8,328 nucleotides of DNA, taken from NCBI GenBank assembly GCA_003649565.1, contig QMSF01000026.1:1-8328 (forward strand). Direction: 5' to 3'. Below, one piece after another: positions 1 to 5,021 of this stretch; position 1 is the stretch's first letter; each line of letters opens with the position of its first letter. The stretch is from Thermoprotei archaeon (lineage in GTDB: Archaea; Thermoproteota; Methanomethylicia; Nezhaarchaeales; WYZ-LMO8). The notes below the pieces were generated by a model, which was not told where the DNA came from, made no database searches, and worked only from the letters and a program-made list of their open reading frames with translations. The translations under genes were made by a program, and so were the position numbers.

Positions 1-33
1 GAGCTCTCTTGGAAGGGAGAATAAATCTTGTGT

Positions 34-126
34 TGGTGGGCCCGCCCGGACTCGAACCGGGGACCACCCGCGCTCTGAGGTTAGACCTCGTCAGGCGGGT
101 ATCCTAACCAACTAGACGACGGGCCC
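34..126 (-). tRNA. tRNA-Val(GAC), intron-containing, CCA encoded
   Basis: Read on the minus strand, the 7-bp acceptor stem pairs GGGCCCG (126-120) with CGGGCCC (44-38). The discriminator is A (37) and the terminal CCA is encoded (36-34). The T arm is CCCGG-TTCGAGT-CCGGG (61-45), the variable loop has 5 bases, and the D arm contains TAGTTGGTTAGGA. The anticodon stem CCCGC/GCGGG (99-95 with 71-67) encloses a 23-base loop rather than 7 bases. Removing 16 bases (88-73) leaves the loop CTGACGC with anticodon GAC (92-90), which reads GUC and GUU valine codons. The intron sits at the canonical 37/38 position. The gene is transcribed away from the alkyltransferase gene to its right. Confidence 0.95.
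73..88 (-). other. BHB intron in tRNA-Val (16 nt, position 37/38)
   Basis: The pre-tRNA folds into a canonical archaeal bulge-helix-bulge. The outer helix is the anticodon stem. The 4-bp central helix pairs CTGA with TCAG, and the two 3-base bulges are CGA (5') and AGC (3'). The inner stem GGT/ACC carries a 3-base loop. Cutting each bulge after its second base releases 16 bases and leaves a normal 7-base anticodon loop. The geometry matches that of the insert in hypD (3101-3122), so it calibrates that call. Confidence 0.92.
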
Positions 127-158
127 ATCTAGCCGCTAAAGAAGATACCTTGGGGTTG

Positions 159-167
159 CTTAAAAGA
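159..167 (-). promoter_or_regulatory. Putative TATA box for tRNA-Val
   Basis: On the minus strand this reads TCTTTTAAG, an archaeal TATA-like element centred about 37 bases before the mature tRNA 5' end. That distance fits a short 5' leader of roughly 10 bases that would be trimmed by RNase P. It is judged by composition and spacing only. Confidence 0.35.
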
Positions 168-192
168 ATTTTTCAGCTTTAGTTCGAGCGAT

Positions 193-200
193 TTCTTAAA
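193..200 (+). promoter_or_regulatory. Putative TATA box for the alkyltransferase gene
   Basis: TTCTTAAA is centred about 62 bases before the TTG start at 259. Transcription starting about 26 bases downstream (near 223) would give a leader of about 35 bases, which would include the GAGGT ribosome-binding site at 245-249. The 132-base gap from 127 to 258 otherwise shows only the divergent tRNA promoter. Confidence 0.35.
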
Positions 201-258
201 CGTAATACCTATGCTTTTGAGGATCTGATAATACAAGTGATTTTGAGGTTGGAGCATT

Positions 259-891
259 TTGCCTGGTACAGTTCAGGGTTTCATATATGTTGGCAAGATT
301 GGCGATAAGTGGATAGCCGTCGTTATAGATGAAAATGAGAGAGTTGTATCGCTCAGCTTATTCAAAAATAGCGAGGAAGAAGCAGTTAATGAAGCCAAAG
401 CTGCTGCATTAACTAAAGTGAGCTATAGATTTAGATCTGAGATGAATCCCTTCATTAGGAGAGTCGGCAGAGAAGTCATCGAGTTCATCGACTTATACCT
501 TAAGGGTGAGAAACCGAAGTTTAAGTTCAACTTGAATACTGATGGGCTTACAAAGTTTATGAGGCAAGTCTTGTCTATTGTTAGTGCCATACCTCGAGGT
601 TCAGTCACATGTTATGGAAGCATAGCTGAGGTTATGGGTAATCCTAGGGCTAGTAGGGCTGTAGGTAATGCCATTGCTAGGAATCCTTGGCCCATAATAG
701 TGCCATGCCATAGGGTTGTGAGAAGCGATCTCAGCATTGGAGGTTATAGGGGAGGCATTGAGATTAAGAAGAGGCTACTCAAAGTTGAAGGCGTAGCTAT
801 AACTTCAACTGGCAAAGTATTGCCATCACACTTCTTAAGAGCAAACCAACTTGAAAATTTAGTTAAAAACATTGAGAAATTGAGCTTCTAG
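259..891 (+). CDS. ogt: Methylated-DNA--protein-cysteine methyltransferase (O6-alkylguanine-DNA alkyltransferase)
   Basis: This enzyme repairs O6-alkylguanine by irreversibly moving the alkyl group to its own cysteine. The C-terminal domain (about 95-185) has the family signature: IVPCHRVV with acceptor Cys150, the DNA-binding helix-turn-helix GSVTCYGSIAEVMGNPRASR with base-flipping Tyr119 and arginine finger Arg133, hinge Asn137, and LLKVEG with Glu177. The N-terminal part (1-95) is the poorly conserved alpha/beta domain. At 210 residues it is somewhat longer than many archaeal homologues, with an extension of about 25 residues after the catalytic domain. The TTG start at 259 is chosen because GAGGT lies at 245-249 with 9 bases of spacing and an in-frame TGA at 244 allows no longer reading except from ATT. 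It appears to be a single-gene unit. Confidence 0.95.
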   Translation: MPGTVQGFIYVGKIGDKWIAVVIDENERVVSLSLFKNSEEEAVNEAKAAALTKVSYRFRSEMNPFIRRVGREVIEFIDLYLKGEKPKFKFNLNTDGLTKFMRQVLSIVSAIPRGSVTCYGSIAEVMGNPRASRAVGNAIARNPWPIIVPCHRVVRSDLSIGGYRGGIEIKKRLLKVEGVAITSTGKVLPSHFLRANQLENLVKNIEKLSF

Positions 892-906
892 TGAGGGGGA
901 GAAAGA

Positions 907-914
907 CATAAAAT
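907..914 (+). promoter_or_regulatory. Putative TATA box for the aminotransferase gene
   Basis: CATAAAAT is centred near 910. A transcription start about 26 bases downstream (near 936) would give a leader of about 20 bases that contains the GGTGG site at 945-949. The support is spacing and base composition only. Confidence 0.3.
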
Positions 915-944
915 CCCTCTTCGTGTCAGTTTCAAGCTAAATAC

Positions 945-949
945 GGTGG
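945..949 (+). promoter_or_regulatory. Ribosome-binding site GGTGG that decides the aminotransferase start
   Basis: GGTGG matches the core of the archaeal Shine-Dalgarno sequence (GGAGGTGATC). It touches the first ATG (950) but lies 6 bases before the ATG at 956 and 9 before the one at 959, so the first ATG is unlikely to be used. Confidence 0.55.
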
Positions 950-955
950 ATGTAT

Positions 956-2101
956 ATGATGAGCAAGTTGTTGATGATACCAGGCCCAACGAACGTTCCT
1001 CCAAGAGTTCTTGAGGCCATGTATAGACCAATAATAAATCATAGAGGACCGGAGTTCGAGGCTCTATATGCTGAGCTTTTCGAGAACTTGAAGTACTTCT
1101 TTCAGACAAGCTGGGATGTAATACCATTTACCTCGTCAGGTACAGGAGCCATTGAGTGCGTCGTTAGCAATGCTATAGCTCCAGGAGATAAGGTGTTGGT
1201 TCCATTATATGGCAATTTCACTAACAGAATAAAGGAGATTGTAGAGGCCTATGGAGGAAAGGCTATTACATTTGAAGTGCCAAAGAGAGAGGCTGTAACA
1301 GCCAAGCAAATCGAGGAGACTTTAGCTCGAGAGAGCGTGAAGATGGTCTATATAGTCTTTAATGAAACTTCTACCGGCGTTGCTGTAAAGGACTTAAAGG
1401 AGATTGCTAGGATAGCTCATGAGCATGGAGCGCTAATAGCTGTTGACGCCATATCAGGCCTTGGTGGTGACGAGCTTCCAGTAGAGGAATGGCAAATAGA
1501 TTTTTGCGTTGCTGCAAGCCAAAAGTGTCTAGCTGGACCTCCAGGCATGAGCATGGTCTCGATTAGCGATCGAGCATGGGAAATTGTGAATTCCATGAAG
1601 CCTAGAAGTCATTACTTCAATTTGAAGTTGTACAAAAAGTTCTTCTTAGAGAGAAGGCAGCCGCCCTTTACACCAGCAGTTTCAATATTCATTGCAGTGA
1701 ACGAGGCATTAAAGCTCCTCAAAGAGGAAGGAATAGAGAATAGAATTAAGAGACATAGGATTTGTGCTGAGGCTTTCTATAAGGCCTTTGAGGCCATGGG
1801 CTTAAAGTGCTATGCAAAGCCTGAGTTTAGATCGAACACCGTGATAACTATTGAGGTTCCCGAAGGCATAAGGGACGTAGACGTAAGGAGGATCATGAGG
1901 GAGAAGTACAATATATCCATTGCTGGCGGGATGGCTGATCTGAGAGGTAAGGTCATTAGGATAGGCTCGATGGGAATCATAAATCAATCAATGGTAATAA
2001 CTACCATAAGCGCTCTTGAATGCACACTTAAAGAGTTAGGGTATAAGGTCGAATTGGGGTCAGGTGTTGAAGCCGCTTTAAGCGTGTTTTCTAGGTTTTA
2101 G
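956..2101 (+). CDS. Class V PLP-dependent aminotransferase (serine/alanine--glyoxylate or --pyruvate type)
   Basis: This is a fold-type I aminotransferase of the AGXT/serine-glyoxylate group, predicted to move the amino group of alanine or serine to glyoxylate or pyruvate. Seen in the sequence: the N-terminal MIPGPTNVPPRVLEAM with substrate-loop character, the cofactor phosphate-contact region SSGTGAIE, Asp in AVDAISGLGG (D166 counted from the ATG at 950) that would contact the PLP ring nitrogen, and the Schiff-base lysine in AASQKCLAGPPG (K192 on the same count). The length of about 381 residues is typical. The ATG at 950 opens the frame, but the GGTGG site favours 956 or 959. The 3' end overlaps the hypD stop codon by 4 bases, tail to tail. 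Proteins of this family were once annotated as a 'soluble hydrogenase small subunit'; the neighbouring hyp gene should not revive that name. The exact substrate is not readable here. Confidence 0.9.
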   Translation: MMSKLLMIPGPTNVPPRVLEAMYRPIINHRGPEFEALYAELFENLKYFFQTSWDVIPFTSSGTGAIECVVSNAIAPGDKVLVPLYGNFTNRIKEIVEAYGGKAITFEVPKREAVTAKQIEETLARESVKMVYIVFNETSTGVAVKDLKEIARIAHEHGALIAVDAISGLGGDELPVEEWQIDFCVAASQKCLAGPPGMSMVSISDRAWEIVNSMKPRSHYFNLKLYKKFFLERRQPPFTPAVSIFIAVNEALKLLKEEGIENRIKRHRICAEAFYKAFEAMGLKCYAKPEFRSNTVITIEVPEGIRDVDVRRIMREKYNISIAGGMADLRGKVIRIGSMGIINQSMVITTISALECTLKELGYKVELGSGVEAALSVFSRF

Positions 2102-3244
2102 AGCCTTAGGCTAAAGGCATCTTCAGCACTTTTTATTCCATGCTTCATAGCTATATGGCAAGCTCCCTCTATGCTAACAGCACATGGGCCTATGGGGTTT
2201 ATTGGTGTACATGCCTTATTGTAGAGGGGGCATTCCCAAGGATATATCAAGCCCTTTAAGACGTCAGCACATCTGCATCCCTTAGGCATTTCTTCTTCAA
2301 TCGAAGGCTCCACGTCAAAACGCTTTAATGCATCATATTCTTCAAACTCCTTTTTCAGTTTGAGCTTTGATTCAGGTATTGTTCCGATCCCTCTCCAGTC
2401 GCCGTCGCATGGCTCAAATACCTCCCACATGGCCTTTTTCGCCTTTACATTTCCCTCTCTTCTTACGCTTCTTGAGTACTCTATCTCAACGTCGCATCTA
2501 CCATCCCTTATTTGCTCGAGAAGCATTAATATCGACGCTAAGACATCGAGGGGCTCAAACCCTCCTATGACCATGGGCTTACCATACTTCTTGGCTATGG
2601 GCTCATAGGGCTCTGAGCCTATAATCGTTGATACATGACCTGGACATATGAAGCCCCCTATGGCTATATCGCCGCTTTTGAGTAAATGCTCCATAGCTGG
2701 CGGTATCAGCCTATGACTAACTATTACGCTGAAGTTTCTTGGAACTCCTTTGAGAAGCTCAATAGCAGTTGTTGGTGCTGTAGTCTCAAATCCTATAGCG
2801 AAATGCACCACTTCAACGCCTAGTCTTTCAGCTATTTTTATTGAATCCATTATGCTATAGACTATTCTGATGTCGGCGCCCTTCGCTTTAGCCTTCATGA
2901 GCGACATGCCTTTAGTTGCTGGAACTCTAAACATATCGCCGTAAGTTGTCAATACCGCCTTTCTTGATAGAGCGAGGTCTATTGCTGCTTGAATTTCTGC
3001 TACGCTTGTAACACATACTGGACATCCTGGACCTGATCTTACCTCAAGTCCTTTAGGAAGCAGGCTTCTAAGCCCAAATCTCGATATGGTCCATTCGTGT
3101 CTCGGCCGGGGATTAACCCCGTGTGCCGCATACATGCATTATTATCAAGCGCTCAAGTGATAATTCCTTGAAGACGTCGCGTATTTTCTTGGAGAGAGCA
3201 CGAGCTATGCTTTCATCTCTAAAGGGCTCTACGATGTCTGCCAT
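2098..3244 (-). CDS. hypD: Hydrogenase maturation factor HypD, gene interrupted by a 22-nt BHB intron: join(3244-3123, 3100-2098)
   Basis: HypD, with HypC, carries the iron centre to which CN and CO ligands are added before transfer to the [NiFe] hydrogenase large subunit. The spliced gene has exon 1 (122 bases, ATG at 3244) and exon 2 (1003 bases), giving 374 residues against 373 in E. coli. The N-terminus MADIVEPFRDESIARALSKK leads to MHVCGT (Cys39), which joins HEWTISRFG from exon 2; then comes GPGCPVC (Cys67, Cys70). These equal C41, C69 and C72 of E. coli HypD with a constant offset of two. Later landmarks are YGDMFRVP, VVHFAIGFETTAPTT, CPGHVSTIIG, GGFEPLD and the cysteine-rich C-terminus (GCRC, ECPLYNKACTP, SIEGACH) that binds a 4Fe-4S cluster. 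Unspliced, exon 1 ends after 43 residues at a TAA inside the intron. An uninterrupted frame from 3135 exists, but its first 12 residues (MYAAHGVNPRPR) match nothing and lack Cys39. A TATA box 25 bases upstream and no Shine-Dalgarno suggest a leaderless mRNA. Confidence 0.92.
3101..3122 (-). other. Archaeal BHB intron in hypD mRNA (22 nt)
   Basis: On the minus strand the order is TG (outer helix), CGGC (central helix), ACA (5' bulge), CGGGG (inner stem), TTAAT (loop), CCCCG (inner stem), GCCG (central helix), AGA (3' bulge), CA (outer helix). The central helix CGGC/GCCG has 4 perfect pairs, the bulges have 3 bases each, and the inner stem has 5 perfect pairs. The outer helix is weak: two pairs, then alternating mismatches, a wobble and three further pairs. 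Cutting AC|A and AG|A releases 22 bases and joins GGC-AC to A-CAC-GAA-TGG, coding for GTHEW in phase 2. A 22-base insert is not a multiple of three and brings an in-frame TAA. About 15 of its 22 bases are G or C, richer than the surrounding gene. Confidence 0.9.
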
Positions 3245-3264
3245 AATTAGCTGTAGAGCGAAGC

Positions 3265-3273
3265 CTAAAAATT
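3265..3273 (-). promoter_or_regulatory. hypD: Putative TATA box for hypD (leaderless start)
   Basis: On the minus strand this reads AATTTTTAG, centred 25 bases before the ATG at 3244. That is the usual archaeal TATA-to-start distance, so the transcript would begin at or very near the ATG. No GGTG-like site lies between. This supports 3244, rather than 3135, as the real gene start. Confidence 0.45.
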
Positions 3274-3281
3274 AACTTAAC
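3274..3281 (+). promoter_or_regulatory. Putative TATA box for the phosphoesterase gene
   Basis: AACTTAAC is centred about 28 bases before the ATG at 3306, so transcription would start within a few bases of the ATG. It abuts the hypD TATA-like element on the other strand, making the 61-base gap between the two start codons a compact divergent promoter. Confidence 0.35.
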
Positions 3282-3305
3282 TTACTCATTTATTGCGGGC
3301 TTAAT

Positions 3306-3863
3306 ATGACGACGAACGTTTTGGCAATAGGCGATTTTCACATACCGTCGAGAGCTCGTTGGATACCTGATGCTTTAGAACGTGAAGTCACCAAGGATAA
3401 GTACGATATTGTCTTATGTACTGGTGATTTAACGAGCGAGGCAGTAATAACATGGCTTGAAAAGTTGGGAAAGGAGATTTACGTTGTTAGGGGTAATATG
3501 GATCACCTTAAGCTACCAGCTCATGCCGTCATTGATGTAGAGCAGCTAAAAATAGGTGTTTATCATGGTGCTGGAATATACCCTAGAGGTGATATTCCAA
3601 AACTTACAATGAAAGCCAAGCAGCTAGGAGTTGACGTGCTGGTTACTGGGCATACTCATTACCCCCAAGTGGTTATGGTTAAGGAGCATAAGGTTGTCAT
3701 CGTTAATCCAGGTTCAGCTACAGGTGCTTGGGGCGGCGATGAAAGAGCATCTTTGATACCCAGTTTTGCAGTTATGCAGGTTGATAAGAGGAATTTGAGA
3801 GTTCAAGTGAAGGAGGTTAAACCTCATGGGATTGAAGTTGCCAAGTATGAGTTCACGCTCTAA
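3306..3863 (+). CDS. YfcE/MJ0936-type metallophosphoesterase (Vps29-like fold)
   Basis: This is a small calcineurin-like phosphodiesterase of 185 residues, the usual length of the family. The two-metal site is readable: GDFHIP (Asp10, His12), GDL (Asp41), GNMD (Asn64, Asp66), YHG (His87) and GHTHYP (His116, His118), followed by the structural NPGSAT (134-139). Archaeal and bacterial relatives hydrolyse phosphodiesters in vitro, but the natural substrate is generally unknown, and nothing in the sequence narrows it. Eukaryotic Vps29 shares the fold but has lost catalytic residues; here they are intact. The gene lies between hypD and hypC on the opposite strand and converges on hypC with only 3 bases between stop codons. 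I see no direct evidence tying it to hydrogenase maturation. Confidence 0.9.
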   Translation: MTTNVLAIGDFHIPSRARWIPDALEREVTKDKYDIVLCTGDLTSEAVITWLEKLGKEIYVVRGNMDHLKLPAHAVIDVEQLKIGVYHGAGIYPRGDIPKLTMKAKQLGVDVLVTGHTHYPQVVMVKEHKVVIVNPGSATGAWGGDERASLIPSFAVMQVDKRNLRVQVKEVKPHGIEVAKYEFTL

Positions 3864-3866
3864 ATA

Positions 3867-4100
3867 TTAAAGTTCAACGCTCATTGTCTTGGCTATTTCC
3901 CTCCATAACTTCAAGGTCTCCTCGGCTTCTTCTTGGTCTAACACTTGAATTGCATAGCCTGTATGGACTAAGACGTAAGTGCCTGGTTGCACCTTCTCGC
4001 TCAGCAATGTTAGCATAACTTCTCTTTTAACTCCCCCAAAATCGACGAGTGCTTTATCTCCCTTGACTTCTACTACTTTGCCTGGCACTGCTAAGCACAT
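3867..4100 (-). CDS. hypC: Hydrogenase maturation chaperone HypC
   Basis: HypC (HypC/HybG/HupF family) is the small partner of HypD in the scaffold for the Fe(CN)2CO group, and then chaperones the hydrogenase large-subunit precursor. The 77-residue protein starts with the diagnostic MCLAVPGKV, whose Cys2 becomes the metal-binding and partner-binding cysteine, and carries the conserved histidine in VLVHTGYAI (His46). The length is typical and the frame is intact. No Shine-Dalgarno precedes the ATG, while a TATA box lies about 29 bases upstream, so the mRNA is probably leaderless or nearly so. hypC and hypD are often adjacent in one operon. Here they share a strand but are separated by an opposite-strand phosphoesterase gene, so each needs its own promoter. 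Confidence 0.96.
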   Translation of the reverse strand: MCLAVPGKVVEVKGDKALVDFGGVKREVMLTLLSEKVQPGTYVLVHTGYAIQVLDQEEAEETLKLWREIAKTMSVEL

Positions 4101-4124
4101 CGCGATAGTAAAGTGAGAAGGAGA

Positions 4125-4134
4125 ACTTATAAGT
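4125..4134. promoter_or_regulatory. Palindromic TATA-like element shared by hypC (-) and the FKBP gene (+)
   Basis: ACTTATAAGT reads the same on both strands. On minus it lies about 29 bases before the hypC ATG (leaderless start near 4104). On plus, a start about 26 bases downstream (near 4155) would give the FKBP gene a leader of about 25 bases that includes its GAGGTG site. Both distances fit archaeal promoters, so one element may serve two divergent genes. Confidence 0.45.
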
Positions 4135-4169
4135 GTAGCCGTTCTCCACTTTTTGCTTTAAAAGCGACA

Positions 4170-4175
4170 GAGGTG
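4170..4175 (+). promoter_or_regulatory. Ribosome-binding site GAGGTG of the FKBP gene
   Basis: A strong Shine-Dalgarno match 5 bases before the ATG at 4181. It fixes that start and requires a transcript with a leader, unlike hypC across the same promoter region. Confidence 0.75.
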
Positions 4176-4180
4176 TTGTA

Positions 4181-4945
4181 ATGCCCTTACAAAAGGGGGA
4201 CTTCATACTTGTTGATTATGTAATGAGGGTTAAGGATACAAATGAAATAGTTGACCTAACAATCGAGGAGGTCGCCAAGAAGGAAAAGGTATACAGGGAG
4301 GACGGTATCTACGAGCCAGCATTAATTGTTCTTGGTGAAGGATGGATTCTAAAAGGTATAGAGGAAGAGCTCTATAAGATGGAGGTTGGAGAGAGCCGTA
4401 CCATTGAAATTCCACCTGACAAAGCTTTTGGTGAAAGAGATCCCAGCAAAGTTAAGATCGTCAATGCGAGAGAATTAACCAAGCGAGGCATTACGCCACG
4501 CGTAGGCACTAGAGTCGAGCTAGATGAGGGAGTTGCGGTTATAAGGAGAGCTGAAGGCGGCAGAGTTGTTCTAGATTTTAATCATCCATTAGCTGGCAGG
4601 GCTATAGTGTGTGAAATTAAAGTAGTGAAGAAAATTGAAGATGTGAAAGAGAAGATCAAAGAGCTTATCCACTTAAGGATAAAGAGGATTGATAAGGAGA
4701 AATTTAAGGTAGAGCTTTCAGAGGATGGCGTCTTAACGATAGAGCTACCTCCAGAAGCCTATACATATGAGGGGCTTCAATACGCTAAGCGAGGTATAGC
4801 CGTTGACGTCGCCCGCTACATACCCGGTGTCAACGTGGTTAAATTCGTTGAGACTTATACCATAAGGCAACCTAAAGCCGAAGAGGCAAAGGAGGAGAAG
4901 AAAGAGGAGAAGAAGGGAGAAACGAAAACTGAAGAAAGCAGCTAA
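4181..4945 (+). CDS. Long archaeal FKBP-type peptidyl-prolyl cis-trans isomerase with insert-in-flap domain
   Basis: This is a predicted cytosolic prolyl isomerase and folding chaperone of 254 residues, of the SlyD-like long FKBP class. The order is an FKBP half (1-80, with VLGEGWILKGIEEELYKMEVG and IPPDKAFGERD), an insert-in-flap chaperone domain (about 85-130), return to the FKBP fold with the class signature DFNHPLAG (132-139) and a closing strand to about 150, and a further C-terminal domain (about 150-230) found in the long archaeal members. The last 24 residues are a Lys/Glu-rich low-complexity tail that is probably disordered. No signal peptide is visible. The nearby hyp genes are divergent, so this is more likely a general folding factor than a dedicated one, although bacterial SlyD does help nickel insertion into hydrogenase; this protein lacks SlyD's His-rich nickel-binding tail. 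Confidence 0.9.
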   Translation: MPLQKGDFILVDYVMRVKDTNEIVDLTIEEVAKKEKVYREDGIYEPALIVLGEGWILKGIEEELYKMEVGESRTIEIPPDKAFGERDPSKVKIVNARELTKRGITPRVGTRVELDEGVAVIRRAEGGRVVLDFNHPLAGRAIVCEIKVVKKIEDVKEKIKELIHLRIKRIDKEKFKVELSEDGVLTIELPPEAYTYEGLQYAKRGIAVDVARYIPGVNVVKFVETYTIRQPKAEEAKEEKKEEKKGETKTEESS

Positions 4946-4982
4946 AGCGGATTTCTCAAAGGCGGCTAATTAGCTGCGAGAT

Positions 4983-4990
4983 GTTTAAAG
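4983..4990 (+). promoter_or_regulatory. Putative TATA box for the gene at 5022
   Basis: GTTTAAAG is centred 35 bases before the ATG at 5022, placing transcription near 5012 with a leader of about 10 bases. No Shine-Dalgarno precedes the ATG. The upstream FKBP gene ends at 4945, so this gene probably has its own promoter. Confidence 0.4.
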
Positions 4991-5021
4991 CACATAAAAC
5001 CTCTACTCTTTTTGAGAGAAC

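Noticed and set aside
950..955. The first ATG (950) as the aminotransferase start
   Set aside because: The GGTGG ribosome-binding site ends at 949, directly against this ATG; the ATGs at 956 and 959 have proper spacing.
888..1127. A minus-strand frame opposite the start of the aminotransferase, and similar antisense frames at 423-608, 1802-1987 and 4230-4415, and plus-strand frames at 2360-2608
   Set aside because: They lie wholly or mostly opposite well-supported genes, have no recognisable protein character, and lack convincing start signals.
3106..3121. The CGGGG-ATTAA-CCCCG hairpin as a terminator or an operator
   Set aside because: It lies inside the conserved coding region, no T tract follows, and it is fully explained as the inner stem and loop of the intron.
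3101..3122. Sequencing error, frameshift pseudogene, or programmed frameshift in hypD
   Set aside because: Simple errors do not add 22 bases that form a perfect BHB whose removal restores the motif precisely. A frameshift would leave about seven foreign residues in the most conserved motif, and the rest of the gene shows no decay.
2098..3135. Taking the uninterrupted frame that starts at 3135 as the complete hypD
   Set aside because: Its first 12 residues (MYAAHGVNPRPR) match no HypD and it lacks the first essential cysteine. The proper N-terminus is encoded upstream at 3244-3123, and a BHB splice joins the two exactly.
3123..3244. Exon 1 as an independent 43-residue upstream peptide gene
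   Set aside because: Its sequence aligns along its length with the HypD N-terminus up to the CGT motif, so it is an exon; the stop is inside the intron.
4156..4164. GCTTTAAAAG region as the TATA box of the FKBP gene
   Set aside because: It lies only about 21 bases before the ATG, which would put the transcription start inside the gene and leave the strong GAGGTG site untranscribed.
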